Below, piece after piece: positions 25,949-35,117 of a stretch of DNA of 64,000 bases. Each line of letters opens with the position of its first letter. Positions within the stretch are counted from its first letter, which is position 1. The stretch comes from CBDHDJ01 sp965261645 (GTDB lineage: Bacteria > Pseudomonadota > Alphaproteobacteria > SHVV01), in assembly GCA_965261645.1 (NCBI GenBank), contig CBDHDJ010000004.1, forward strand, positions 1,860,001 to 1,924,000, given 5' to 3'. The notes below the pieces were generated by a model that was not told the origin of the DNA, did no database searches, and saw only the letters and a list, made by a program, of their open reading frames with translations. The position numbers and the translations under genes were made by a program.

Positions 25949-28138
25949 ATGGACATGAACGAGATTCCGGGCCCGGTGACCGAGTGTTTCACGACCGCGG
26001 GCGGCGTTGCCGTCGAGCGCACGGTCGAGCCCCGCCCCTATGCCGAGGGGGCCATGCCCCTGATCGCTTCGCTTGATGCACGGCGCGGCGTTCTGCTGGC
26101 CTCGTCGTTCGAATATCCCGGGCGCTATACGCGCTGGGATATCGGCTTCGTCGATCCGCCGCTCAAGATCGTGGCCCATGGCCGGACGTTCCGCATCACC
26201 GCGCTCAATACCCGGGGCGAGGTGCTGATCGGCGGGCTGACGGAGGCCCTGGCCGGGCTCGAGGTGCTGGAGGACGTTGCGGCTTCAGCGGGCGAGATCA
26301 GCGGCACCGTAGCGGAGCCCCGGGAGACTTTCCCGGAGGAGCTGCGCTCCAAGCAGCCCACCGTCTTCTCCATGCTGCGCGCTGTCATCGCGCATTTCGC
26401 CGCGCCCGGGGACGGCCACCTCGGTCTTTACGGCGCGTTCGGTTACGACCTCGCGTTTCAGTTCGAGCCGGTCCGCCAACGCCTCGTGCGGGCCGAGGGC
26501 CAGCGCGATCTCGTTCTATTCCTGCCCGATGAGATCCTCATCGTCGATCACCGCCGCGAGACGGCTTCGCTCATCAGCTACGAGTTCACGCAGGGCGGGC
26601 AGAGCACCCACGGCCTCCCACGCGGCGGTGCGGCGGAGGCCTACCGCGCGGCCGGCCGGCCACCCCGCGCCTGCGACCACGAGCCCGGCGCGTATGCCGC
26701 CTCGGTGCGCCTCGCCAAGGAAGCGTTCCGGCGGGGCGATCTGTTCGAGGTCGTCCCCGGGCAGACCTTCTACGAGCCCTGCCCCGCCCCACCCTCGGAG
26801 GTCTTCCGCCGGCTCAAGCAGCGCAACCCGGCGCCCTACGGCGCCTTGATGAATCTGGGCGAGGCGGAGTATCTGGTCGCGGCCTCGCCGGAGATGTATG
26901 TGCGCGTCGACGGCCGGCGGGTCGAAACCTGCCCCATCTCGGGCACCATCGCGCGGGGCGCCGATGCCATTGGCGATGCCGCCCAGATCCTCGCGCTTCT
27001 CCGCTCGGACAAGGACGCCTCCGAGCTCACCATGTGCACCGATGTCGACCGCAACGACAAATCGCGCGTCTGCGTCCCCGGCAGCGTCCGGGTCATCGGC
27101 CGGCGCCAGATCGAGATGTACTCGCGGTTGATCCACACGGTCGACCACGTCGAGGGTACGCTGCGCGCCGAGTTCGATGCGCTCGATGCCTTCCTCGCCC
27201 ATACTTGGGCGGTGACGGTGACCGGCGCGCCCAAGCATGGCGCCATGCAGTTCATCGAGGATCACGAGCGCTCGCCGCGGCTGTGGTATGGCGGCGCCAT
27301 CGGCTTTGTCGGCTTCGACGGCAACATGAACACGGGCCTGACGTTGCGCACCGTGCGCATCAAGGACGGCATCGCCGAAGTGCGCGCCGGGGCAACGCTC
27401 CTGTTCGAATCCGATCCCGACGCCGAGGAGGCAGAAAGCCGGCTCAAGGCGGCGGCACTCCTCGACGCGATCTCGCGTCCCGACGAGGCGGCGCCGAGGC
27501 CCATCGAGGGCTCGCCGGGGCCGGGCGCCGATAAATCGATCCTGATGATCGATCACGAGGATTCCTTCGTCCACACGCTGGCGGGCTACCTGCGCGAGAC
27601 CGGCGCCGAGGTGGTGACGCTCAGGGCCGGCTTCCCGCTTCTGGAGCTCGCGCGCCGCGCGCCCGACCTCGTTGTGCTGTCGCCCGGCCCGGGCCGGCCC
27701 ACGGATTTCGGGGTCGCCGAAACGGTGGCCGCTTGCCTGGCCCACGGGATTCCCGTCTTCGGCGTGTGCCTTGGGCTTCAGGGCGTGGTCGAGCATTTCG
27801 GCGGCTCGCTCGCGACACTCGACCACCCGGCGCACGGCAAGCCCTCGGCGATCCGCATCCTTGGCGGGCGGCTGTTCGAAGGCATGCCTGCGCATCTCGC
27901 GGCGGGGCGCTACCATTCGCTCTACGCGGTGCGGGAATCATTGCCCGCCGAGCTCGCCGTGACGGCCGAGACCGAGGCGGGCCTCGTCATGGCGGTCGAG
28001 CACACCCATCTTCCCGTCGCCGCCGTGCAGTTCCACCCGGAATCGATCCTCACACTCGAGGACGATGCCGGCCGGCGGCTGATCGAGAACGCGGTGTCCT
28101 GGCTCACGGGCGGGCGCGCGAGGTCCGCCGTCGCCTGA
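25949..28138 (+). CDS. trpE(G): Anthranilate synthase, fused TrpE and TrpG
   Basis: This single chain of 729 residues makes anthranilate from chorismate and glutamine, the first step of tryptophan synthesis. Residues 1 to about 515 are the TrpE part, with ASPEMYVRVDGRRVETCPISGT, TMCTDVDRNDKSRVC and the C-terminal GGAIGFVGFDGNMNTGLTLR. Residues about 530-729 are the TrpG glutaminase, with MIDHEDSFVHTLAGYL, SPGPGRPTDFG, the nucleophile Cys in FGVCLGLQGVVEHFGG and the His-Glu pair in QFHPESILT. The fused form is known from rhizobia and Azospirillum. Expression is likely controlled by the attenuator just upstream. A GTGACGAGGG stretch precedes the ATG. Confidence 0.97.
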   Translation: MDMNEIPGPVTECFTTAGGVAVERTVEPRPYAEGAMPLIASLDARRGVLLASSFEYPGRYTRWDIGFVDPPLKIVAHGRTFRITALNTRGEVLIGGLTEALAGLEVLEDVAASAGEISGTVAEPRETFPEELRSKQPTVFSMLRAVIAHFAAPGDGHLGLYGAFGYDLAFQFEPVRQRLVRAEGQRDLVLFLPDEILIVDHRRETASLISYEFTQGGQSTHGLPRGGAAEAYRAAGRPPRACDHEPGAYAASVRLAKEAFRRGDLFEVVPGQTFYEPCPAPPSEVFRRLKQRNPAPYGALMNLGEAEYLVAASPEMYVRVDGRRVETCPISGTIARGADAIGDAAQILALLRSDKDASELTMCTDVDRNDKSRVCVPGSVRVIGRRQIEMYSRLIHTVDHVEGTLRAEFDALDAFLAHTWAVTVTGAPKHGAMQFIEDHERSPRLWYGGAIGFVGFDGNMNTGLTLRTVRIKDGIAEVRAGATLLFESDPDAEEAESRLKAAALLDAISRPDEAAPRPIEGSPGPGADKSILMIDHEDSFVHTLAGYLRETGAEVVTLRAGFPLLELARRAPDLVVLSPGPGRPTDFGVAETVAACLAHGIPVFGVCLGLQGVVEHFGGSLATLDHPAHGKPSAIRILGGRLFEGMPAHLAAGRYHSLYAVRESLPAELAVTAETEAGLVMAVEHTHLPVAAVQFHPESILTLEDDAGRRLIENAVSWLTGGRARSAVA

Positions 28139-28162
28139 GGCGCGTGGCGTGGTCTTTGAAAA

Positions 28163-28924
28163 TCACTGCTCGGCGAGGAGATTGTACGCCGCGCCCAACC
28201 CCTCGAGCGCGAGGCCATAACCCAGCAGATCGTGCAGCAGGCGCTTGATGTGTTGGGCGAACAGAACCCGGCTATAGCGCCGCACCAGGGGGGGCTGGCG
28301 TAAGATCTGTTCGGCCAGCGCCCAGGCGCGGGGTAGGAGCTCGGCGCGGGGCAGGACCTCATTCACCAAGCCGAGGGTCTTGGCTTCGGCGGCATCGAGG
28401 GTCTGGCCGGTCAGCAGGAAATAGCGCCCGCGGTTGAGCCCGAGCAGCAGCGGATAGACGACGTGCACGCCATCGCCCGGCACCACGCCATTCATGAAAT
28501 GGGCCGAGTCCTGGAAGCTCGCCTCTTCGGCGGCGAGCACGATGTCGCACAACAGCGGGATTTCGGAATGACGCACCGCCGGGCCGTTGATGGCGCCGAT
28601 CATCGGAACCTCGATGTCGAGCAGGTTCATCAGAAGCTGTTTCCCCTCCCAATAGATGCGGTCCCAGTCCCCCGGCGCCATCTTCAGACGCGCGCCTGCG
28701 GCCGCGCGGGGCCCGATGAAGCCTTCGCCCGCGCCCGTTATGATGACGATGTGGTTGTCCCGGTCGCCGCCGATGTCCTTGAAGGCCTGGGGCAAATCGC
28801 GGTGGATATCGAGCCCCCACTGCAGGGTGTCGCCATTGGTATGAAGGGTGATTTCCAGGATCCCGTCGCGCCGCTGCATACGGATGTTTTCGTAGCGCTC
28901 CGCGTAGTCATCGAACGCCGCCAT
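28163..28924 (-). CDS. Enoyl-CoA hydratase/isomerase family protein
   Basis: The crotonase-fold protein has 253 residues with a start chosen at MAAFDDYAERYENIRM, preceded by a good GGGAGG site. The oxyanion-hole region is GAGEGFIGPRAAAG, and later parts are IGAINGPAVRHSEIPLLCDIVLA and FQDSAHFMNGVVPGDGVHVVYPLLLG. The usual catalytic Glu positions are not clear; the family also contains isomerases, hydrolases and decarboxylases. It is transcribed towards trpE(G) (tail to tail, 24 bases apart). Substrate unknown; it may belong with the neighbouring amide/keto metabolism genes but faces away from them. Confidence 0.85.
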   Translation of the reverse strand: MAAFDDYAERYENIRMQRRDGILEITLHTNGDTLQWGLDIHRDLPQAFKDIGGDRDNHIVIITGAGEGFIGPRAAAGARLKMAPGDWDRIYWEGKQLLMNLLDIEVPMIGAINGPAVRHSEIPLLCDIVLAAEEASFQDSAHFMNGVVPGDGVHVVYPLLLGLNRGRYFLLTGQTLDAAEAKTLGLVNEVLPRAELLPRAWALAEQILRQPPLVRRYSRVLFAQHIKRLLHDLLGYGLALEGLGAAYNLLAEQ

Positions 28925-29227
28925 GATGTTGCCTCCCTTGGACGTGGGCCAATGCGAGGAGTGTGCAGGGGCGCGAGGATCGCGTCGAGCCCCGCGCCGC
29001 CCAAGTCTCGAATCGGCGCGGAATCTCGACATAGGGGCCGGGCAGGGCCGCCGCGGATGTGGCGGACGGAAATTGGAGCGCCAGAGGAGAAGCGAACTCG
29101 TGTCCCAGTCTCGGCAATTTCCCGGTTCGCCGCTTGATGGGAAGCGCGTCTGGCACGAGGGGCATTTGCCGGATAGGCTTTACACTGGTTGGGTGGATCA
29201 CAGACACAAGTAGGGGTGCGCGAACCC
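28925..29227. other. Intergenic region between divergent hydratase and formamidase-like genes
   Basis: About 300 bases between two divergently transcribed genes. No gene or RNA is evident. It must hold promoters for both, but I see no strong -35/-10 pair. Confidence 0.6.
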
Positions 29228-31435
29228 ATGACCGTAGAGCAGATTCCTCTGGTGGGCTATGCCGATCGATTTTCGGCTCGCCCGGGCGAGACCATTGAAT
29301 TTAAGGTGAGCAGCACCTCGGCCGATGACTATGACGCCCGTCTGGTCCGTGTCGTCTCCTGCGATCCAAACCCCGAGGGGCCCGGCATCATCGAGAACGA
29401 GGTCGAGGCGTCATTCGCCGGTTCCTATCCCTCCCGGCCGCAGGAGGCCCATCTCGGCTCCTGCATGAGAGTGGCCGCCACAACCGCGTTTGATGCGCTG
29501 AAGTCCGTCACCGTGATTGCGACGATTTGGCCCACGACACCGCAGAACGGCCTGCAAGGTATCCTGACTCGGCGGGGAGTGGACAGCGAAGCCGGCTTCG
29601 GACTGGCGATCGACACGACAGGAGCGGCCGCCTGCCTCGGCTCCACCCGTCTATCAGTGGACAAACCTATGGTCGAGCGCCGCTGGTATCGAATCTGGAT
29701 GAGCTACGACGCGACCAGCCAGTCTCTTTCGGTGGGGCAAAGCCCGTTGTCGCCTCAGTTCGATGCCGATGACGCCGGAACCGCCGAGGCCAAGGTCGAT
29801 GGCATGTCGGCTGGCGCCGGCAATCTCATCGTGGCCGCCTTCCAGGGCTCGCCCAGCGATGCCCACTACAACGGCAAGATCGAGCGGCCGATCGTGGTCG
29901 GGGTTGCCCTGACAGGCAAAGAGATCGCCGCGCTGGAGGGCGGTGGCGAGCACGCTGAAACCATCGCGTGCTGGGATTTCTCACAGGGCATCGACACGCC
30001 CGCGGTGACCGATATCGGCCCTCACGGTCTCAGCGGCGCGCTTGAGAATTTGCCGGCCCGCGCCATGACGAGCTCACAATGGGATGGGAGCTGCTTCGTT
30101 TGGCGGGACAAGCCGGCCCATTACGCGGCCATCCACTTTCATGACGACGATATCTACGATTGCGGCTGGGACACGGACTTTTCGTTCACCGTGCCCGACG
30201 ACTTCAAGAGCGGGGTGTATGCCGCGCGCCTGAAGAACGCGGCCGGGGACGAGGACATGATTCCGTTTTTCGTGCCGGCCGCGAAAGGCCGACCGCAGGC
30301 CCGCCTCTGCGTATTGATTCCGACGTTCACCTACACCGTCTATGGCAACATCTCGCGCGGCAACACGCTCTACATTGCCGATGGCGCGCTTGCCAAGAAG
30401 GCGGAGGAGTGGGGGGCGTGGCCCTGGAACTGCGACGAACACCAGGAATTCGGGCTATCGACTTACAACTATCACCATGACGGCAGCGGGATTTGCGCCG
30501 CCTCGCGGCTCCGCCCGATCATTACCATGCGCACGGCGACCGTCGCCTACCCCGATGTCCCGGGCTCCGGTCTCCGGCATTTCGCGGCCGATGCGCATCT
30601 CTGGTATTGGCTGGAACAGATGGGCTACGATTTCGACGTCATCACCGACCACGAGTTGCACGAGGAAGGGGTGGAGGCGATCTCCGCCTACGATGCCGTG
30701 ATGACGCCCACCCACCCCGAGTATCACACCAATGAGACCCTCGATGCGCTGCAGGGCTATGTGAATGGCGGCGGCCATTTCCTGTATCTGGGTGGGAATG
30801 GCTTCTACTGGAAAGTGGCGTTGAACCCGGCCTACCCCGCGGCCCTCGAGATCCGCCGCGGCGAGGGCGGAATCCGCATGTGGGCGGCGGAGCCGGGTGA
30901 GTCTTACAACGCCCTCGACGGAACCTATGGCGGACTGTGGCGCCGCAACGGGCGCCCGCCACAACAGTTTTGCGGTGTCGGGTTCAGCGCCCAGGGCAAG
31001 CACATCGGCGATGCCTATCGGCGCACCGAGGCGTCCCGCGATCCCGCGGTGGCCTGGATATTCGACGGTATTGAGGGCGACATCATCGGTGATTTCGGAT
31101 TCTCGGGCGGCGGCGCGGCCGGCTTCGAGCTCGATCGTGCGGATGCCAAGCTCGGCACCCCCCGCAACGCCGTGGTGCTCGCCAGTTCCGAGGGGCATGG
31201 AGAGCATTTAGCGCTGGTGCCGGAGGAGATTCTCATCACCAACGTACTGGCTTGGAATGGCGAGCCTTACGATGACCTCATTCGGGCTGACATCGTTTAC
31301 TTCGATACGCCGAACGGCGGCGCGGTGTTCTCGGTCGGCTCGATCACCTTCTGCGGCAGCTTGCCGTACAACGAATGCGACAACAACGTTTCCAAAATGA
31401 CCGCGAACGTGCTCAACAAGTTTCTGGAGCGGTAA
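29228..31435 (+). CDS. N,N-dimethylformamidase large-subunit-like protein
   Basis: The 735-residue protein resembles the large (beta) subunit of N,N-dimethylformamidase, which hydrolyses dimethylformamide to dimethylamine and formate. The N-terminal third has a concanavalin/laminin-G-like region with GFGLAIDTTGAAACLG, and the C-terminal half has the DMFA2_C-type sequence with FYWKVALNPAYPAALEIRRG and NGGAVFSVGSITFCGSLPYN near the end. The start at MTVEQIPLVGYADRFS fits homologues. The small subunit gene usually found beside it is not seen here. Related proteins of unknown substrate are common in soil alphaproteobacteria, so the amide substrate is uncertain. Confidence 0.83.
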   Translation: MTVEQIPLVGYADRFSARPGETIEFKVSSTSADDYDARLVRVVSCDPNPEGPGIIENEVEASFAGSYPSRPQEAHLGSCMRVAATTAFDALKSVTVIATIWPTTPQNGLQGILTRRGVDSEAGFGLAIDTTGAAACLGSTRLSVDKPMVERRWYRIWMSYDATSQSLSVGQSPLSPQFDADDAGTAEAKVDGMSAGAGNLIVAAFQGSPSDAHYNGKIERPIVVGVALTGKEIAALEGGGEHAETIACWDFSQGIDTPAVTDIGPHGLSGALENLPARAMTSSQWDGSCFVWRDKPAHYAAIHFHDDDIYDCGWDTDFSFTVPDDFKSGVYAARLKNAAGDEDMIPFFVPAAKGRPQARLCVLIPTFTYTVYGNISRGNTLYIADGALAKKAEEWGAWPWNCDEHQEFGLSTYNYHHDGSGICAASRLRPIITMRTATVAYPDVPGSGLRHFAADAHLWYWLEQMGYDFDVITDHELHEEGVEAISAYDAVMTPTHPEYHTNETLDALQGYVNGGGHFLYLGGNGFYWKVALNPAYPAALEIRRGEGGIRMWAAEPGESYNALDGTYGGLWRRNGRPPQQFCGVGFSAQGKHIGDAYRRTEASRDPAVAWIFDGIEGDIIGDFGFSGGGAAGFELDRADAKLGTPRNAVVLASSEGHGEHLALVPEEILITNVLAWNGEPYDDLIRADIVYFDTPNGGAVFSVGSITFCGSLPYNECDNNVSKMTANVLNKFLER

Positions 31436-31518
31436 ATCGTGGGCAAAGCCGCACAGCACGCCTTGCCGCGACGCCGTTCCGCCTTGACTTTGAGCGCCAC
31501 ATGCAAGGGGGGGGGAAT

Positions 31519-32364
31519 ATGAACAGGACCTTCAGGATCGGTGGAGAGATGGAGGTCGAGCGCCTCGGCTTCGGTGCCATGCGCATCACCGGTCCAGACA
31601 TCTGGGGTTGGCCCGACGACCGCACCGCGGCCGAACAGCTCCTTGCCCGGGTCGTCGAGCTCGGTATTCAGCTCATCGACACCGCCGATTCCTACGGCCC
31701 CGAAACCTCCGAATACCTGATTGCTGATGCCCTGCATCCGTACACCGGCCTGGTCGTCGCCACCAAGGGCGGACTGGTGCGGGACGGACCGAGAAGCTGG
31801 CGGAGGATTGGCCGTCCCGATCACCTGAAGCTCGCTTGCAATAACTCGCTGCGCCGCCTCAAGCTTGACACGATCGACCTCTACCAGCTCCACGCGATCG
31901 ATGACGACGTGCCCCTCGAAGACTCGGTGGGCGCCCTGGTCGAGCTCCAGCAAAAAGGCAAAATCCGCCACATCGGGGTCTCGAACTTTTCCGTCCAACA
32001 GATCGAGCGTGCGCGCGCCATTGCCACCGTGGTGAGCGTGCAAAACCGTTACAGTCTCACCGATCGCGCGCACGAACCCGTACTCGAGTACTGCGAGGCG
32101 AACGGCATCGGGTTCATCCCGTGGTTTCCACTGGCGACCGGAGAGCTCGCCAATCAGCCGGAGATAAAGACCGTGGCCCAGAAGTACGACGGCACGGCGA
32201 GCCAGCTGGCGCTGGCCTGGCTGCTCCAGCGCTCGCCGGTGATGCTCCCCATTCCCGGCACCTCGTCAGCGGCGCACCTTGAGGAAAACACCCTGAGCCG
32301 CGAGATAGAGCTGTCGGAGGAGGACTTCACGACACTGTCCGGGCTCGCGGCCACGGCTTCGTAG
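31519..32364 (+). CDS. Aldo/keto reductase
   Basis: This NADPH-dependent oxidoreductase of the AKR superfamily has 281 residues in a TIM-barrel fold. The catalytic set is visible: D and Y in LIDTADSYGPE, K in VVATKGG and H in YQLHAID. The cofactor end carries IPGTSSAAHLEEN. An in-frame ATG at 31501 is possible, but the start at 31519 is preceded by a run of G bases that serves as the ribosome site. It follows the formamidase-like gene by 83 bases on the same strand. The substrate is unknown. The stop is TAG. Confidence 0.9.
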   Translation: MNRTFRIGGEMEVERLGFGAMRITGPDIWGWPDDRTAAEQLLARVVELGIQLIDTADSYGPETSEYLIADALHPYTGLVVATKGGLVRDGPRSWRRIGRPDHLKLACNNSLRRLKLDTIDLYQLHAIDDDVPLEDSVGALVELQQKGKIRHIGVSNFSVQQIERARAIATVVSVQNRYSLTDRAHEPVLEYCEANGIGFIPWFPLATGELANQPEIKTVAQKYDGTASQLALAWLLQRSPVMLPIPGTSSAAHLEENTLSREIELSEEDFTTLSGLAATAS

Positions 32365-32418
32365 TTCGATTTATTTATTCGTTCGGCCCCAAGTGCCCGA
32401 TGGCCGGGCTGAAAAAGA

Positions 32419-32492
32419 TGGAGCGGCTGAGGGGAATCGAACCCCCGTCTTAAGCTTGGGAAGCTTCTGCTCTACCATTGAGCTACAGCCGC
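32419..32492 (-). tRNA. tRNA-Gly (anticodon CCC)
   Basis: The minus strand folds as a tRNA of 74 bases including an encoded CCA. The acceptor stem pairs GCGGCTG with CAGCCGC, the D arm is GCTCAATGGTAGAGC, the anticodon loop is TTCCCAA giving CCC, and the T arm contains GGTTCGATTCC. The outermost anticodon-stem pair looks like G-A. It reads GGG glycine codons. It lies downstream of the sulfotransferase gene on the same strand. Confidence 0.96.
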
Positions 32493-32496
32493 ACCC

Positions 32497-32520
32497 GGGA
32501 GAGTCGGGCTCAACTCTCCC
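32497..32520. repeat. Perfect 8-bp hairpin directly upstream of tRNA-Gly
   Basis: GGGAGAGT (32497-32504) and ACTCTCCC (32513-32520) pair perfectly around an eight-base loop. The hairpin starts four bases from the tRNA 5' end. There is no T run, so a terminator is not supported; it could be a 5'-leader structure for tRNA processing. Confidence 0.5.
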
Positions 32521-32576
32521 AATTCCGATAGCACAGATCGTCGGCGCGCAAAACTCCGGCAGCCTCTTGGTGCCGA

Positions 32577-33794
32577 TCAGCGCAGCCAGCCGAAGCGCTC
32601 GTTCAGCCGGCTCGGCATGCGCGTCCAGGCGGCGTCCCGTTGCGCCTCGGAGAAGACCTCCCGCCACTCATCGGTACGCCCCTTGCGGAAATGGAACCGC
32701 TCGCTCGTGAGATCGGCGGGGTTGGCCGCGAAGTCCGCGTTCTCGATGCCGTAGAAGCGGCGCAACTCAGCGAAAAAATCATCCTCGCTGCGGCGGAAGG
32801 CTTCGTAGCGGGTGAACAGGACGGCCAAGCCCTGCGCCGCATCGTCGGCCATGGCCCCCCAGGGGGTCAGCCATTCCATCAGCAGCGGCAGGTGGCGCCC
32901 GATCTGCCAGTCGAGCTTTCGGGAAAAGCTGAGCCCGTCATAGTCCGCCGGCAGCGACGGCGCCAGCCGGCGGCGGAGGAAGGCGGCGTCCTCGGTGAGC
33001 GTCTCCACATGATGGGTCCATGAAAGCGTCGCCTGGCGCGGATCGCGCACGTGCACGATCAGCCGCGTCACGCCGTGGCGTTGCAACAGCTCCAGGTTGC
33101 GTGGGCTGGCGTCCAGGTGCTCCTGGCACACCGCTCCGCCCAGCGCAAACGCGGCGAGCCAACTCGGGATGATCGGATCGACGGAAAACAGGTTGAGCGA
33201 TATGCGGCAGAACGGTGCGGCAAACGCGTTCACCAGGCGGTTGGCAATATAGATGCTGCCGGATTTGGGCATGGTCGCGAACAGGATGGGCGGGATGCCG
33301 CGGCCAATGGCATCGCTCTGGTAGTTGCGGAACCTTCCGGTGCGCTCAAGCTCAAGGTCGGGATATTTGTTGAGCGCCTGATCGTAGAGCGCGACCAACT
33401 CGTCGGTCCGGCCGAGGCCGATCAGCGGCACGCCGATCCCGTTGTATGAGGCGGCATAAAGCGGTCCGAGCTCGATAGCACGCCGATACGCCGCGACCGC
33501 CTCCTCGGCGTGGTCGAGCGCCATCAGAAGCGCGCCGTAGCCGTATTGGCTTTTGGGGTTGGTGGGATCGAGCGCGAGCGAGCGCTCGATCAGACCGAGC
33601 GCCTCATCGTAATGCTCGCGGCCCTTTTGATGCAAGAGGCTACCCAGCGCGAACAATGCGACCGGGTCGTCGGGAATCTCAGCAAGAACGCGCCGATACA
33701 CCCGCTCCGCAGAATGGAGATCGCCGGCGATGTAGCGCCTCGCCGCCGCGGCGAGCGCTTTCGAGGCATCCGATCCCGCTGGTCCTGCCGCCAC
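32577..33794 (-). CDS. TPR-repeat sulfotransferase
   Basis: The 405-residue protein has N-terminal tetratricopeptide repeats (about 10-140, for example DPVALFALGSLLHQKGREHY and NPKSQYGYGALLMALDHAEE) and a C-terminal sulfotransferase domain. The PAPS 5'-phosphosulfate loop is ATMPKSGSIYIANRLVNAF (about 180-198), and VHVRDPRQATLSW matches the 3'-phosphate-binding part. It would move sulfate from PAPS to a hydroxyl or amine on an unknown acceptor, with the repeats perhaps docking a protein. The start is GTG at 33794. It is divergent from the radical SAM gene and is followed by tRNA-Gly. Confidence 0.87.
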   Translation of the reverse strand: MAAGPAGSDASKALAAAARRYIAGDLHSAERVYRRVLAEIPDDPVALFALGSLLHQKGREHYDEALGLIERSLALDPTNPKSQYGYGALLMALDHAEEAVAAYRRAIELGPLYAASYNGIGVPLIGLGRTDELVALYDQALNKYPDLELERTGRFRNYQSDAIGRGIPPILFATMPKSGSIYIANRLVNAFAAPFCRISLNLFSVDPIIPSWLAAFALGGAVCQEHLDASPRNLELLQRHGVTRLIVHVRDPRQATLSWTHHVETLTEDAAFLRRRLAPSLPADYDGLSFSRKLDWQIGRHLPLLMEWLTPWGAMADDAAQGLAVLFTRYEAFRRSEDDFFAELRRFYGIENADFAANPADLTSERFHFRKGRTDEWREVFSEAQRDAAWTRMPSRLNERFGWLR

Positions 33795-34027
33795 GCATCC
33801 TCCGCCTGTTCAGCCATCGCGCTCTCAGGCCGGTCGGGCTTTGGGCCAAGATATCGTCTGGCCTTCACCTGTCAAATCGTGCCACACCTCTTTAACTCGG
33901 CTGCGCTCGTCTCACGACCTCGTGAGAAGATGATGCTTGCGGGATCATCATTCCGGCGATTACGGTCCGGGCGCCGACCCACCCGAGCGCGAGGCGCCGT
34001 GCCCGGCCAGGAATGCGACGATCATCC
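33795..34027. promoter_or_regulatory. Divergent control region with two inverted repeats
   Basis: Between the sulfotransferase and radical SAM genes lies CTCACGACCTCGTGAG (33911-33926), an inverted repeat of seven bases with a two-base centre. Two bases further on, GATGAT (33929-33934) and ATCATC (33944-33949) form a second inverted repeat. Such paired dyads between divergent genes look like operator sites or stem-loops; no regulator gene is adjacent. The repeats are seen, the role is inferred. Confidence 0.45.
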
Positions 34028-35026
34028 ATGTCCACAGAATCGCTTTCCACCCAAACAGGAACCGCGGCCGCGGTGCCCGACATCGAGCCCGTGCGGCTTG
34101 ATACGGCGAAGTTCAGCGATCCCCATCGGACGGCGGCGGGCGAGTCCCGCGCGTGGGTTGAGCTCAAGGAGCTCACGACCCTGTGGTTCAACACGGGCAC
34201 GCTCTGCAACCTGACCTGCGAGAACTGCTACATCGAATCAAGCCCCACCAACGACCAGCTCGCCTACATCACCGCGGCCGAGGTGATCGCGTATCTCGAC
34301 GAGACCGCCGATAACGGCTGGCCCACCAGGGAGATCGGCTTCACCGGCGGCGAGCCGTTCATGAACCCCGAGATCATCGAGATCCTCGAGACCTGCCTCG
34401 CGCGTGGTTTTGGCGTCTTGATGCTGACCAACGCGATGCGCCCGATGATGAAGCTCGAGGAGAAGCTGCGCGGGTTGCTGGCGCGCTACGGCGAGCGGCT
34501 CACGCTGCGGGTCTCGCTCGATCATTACACCCAGGAGCTGCACGAGCGCGAGCGCGGACCGCATAGTTGGGACCCCACGCTACATGGCCTTCGCTGGCTG
34601 GCGGAAAACGGCTTCGCGCTGCACGTCGCCGGCCGGACACGCTGGCATGAGGCCGACGATTCGCTTCGCGCGGGCTATGCCCGGTTCTTCGCCGCACAGG
34701 ATATACCCCTCGATGCGTATGACCCGACGGCGCTGGTTATCTTTCCCGAGATGGACGCCAACCTCGATGTCGCCGAGATCACCGAGGCGTGCTGGGGCCT
34801 CCTCGGCGTCGATCCCGCGAGCGTGATGTGCGCCTCCTCCCGCATGATCGTCAAGCGCAAGGGTGCGGACCGCCCCGTGGTTCTCCCCTGCACGCTCCTG
34901 CCCTACGATGCCCAGTTCGAGCTCGGCGAAACCCTGGCCGAGGCGGACCGCATCACGCGGCTCAACCATCCCCATTGCGCGCGCTTTTGCGTTCTCGGCG
35001 GCGGCTCGTGCAGCGCCGGGTCGTGA
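34028..35026 (+). CDS. Radical SAM protein of unknown substrate
   Basis: The CX3CX2C motif CNLTCENC (C60, C64, C67) binds a 4Fe-4S cluster that cleaves S-adenosylmethionine. GFTGGEPFMNPEIIEILETC follows as the SAM-binding GGEP region. The protein has 332 residues from this ATG; an ATG five codons earlier at 34013 is also possible. The C-terminus has CARFCVLGGGSCS, which could ligate a second cluster, though it is shorter than a full SPASM domain. No precursor peptide or partner enzyme is seen next to it. It may modify a peptide, a lipid or a small molecule. Divergent from the sulfotransferase. Confidence 0.85.
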   Translation: MSTESLSTQTGTAAAVPDIEPVRLDTAKFSDPHRTAAGESRAWVELKELTTLWFNTGTLCNLTCENCYIESSPTNDQLAYITAAEVIAYLDETADNGWPTREIGFTGGEPFMNPEIIEILETCLARGFGVLMLTNAMRPMMKLEEKLRGLLARYGERLTLRVSLDHYTQELHERERGPHSWDPTLHGLRWLAENGFALHVAGRTRWHEADDSLRAGYARFFAAQDIPLDAYDPTALVIFPEMDANLDVAEITEACWGLLGVDPASVMCASSRMIVKRKGADRPVVLPCTLLPYDAQFELGETLAEADRITRLNHPHCARFCVLGGGSCSAGS

Positions 35027-35081
35027 GCCCTGCGTTCGCCGACAGCTCATGGGACATGCGCCCACGAATCACTTCGCGGGC

Positions 35082-35110
35082 TTGACCTTTCGCCCGGCTG
35101 CGGTTACGAG
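35082..35110 (+). promoter_or_regulatory. Promoter of metZ
   Basis: TTGACC (35082-35087) and TACGAG (35105-35110) are 17 bases apart. The predicted start of transcription near 35117 falls right at the 5' edge of the SAM-II aptamer, which supports the call. Confidence 0.55.
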
Positions 35111-35117
35111 TCGTGCG

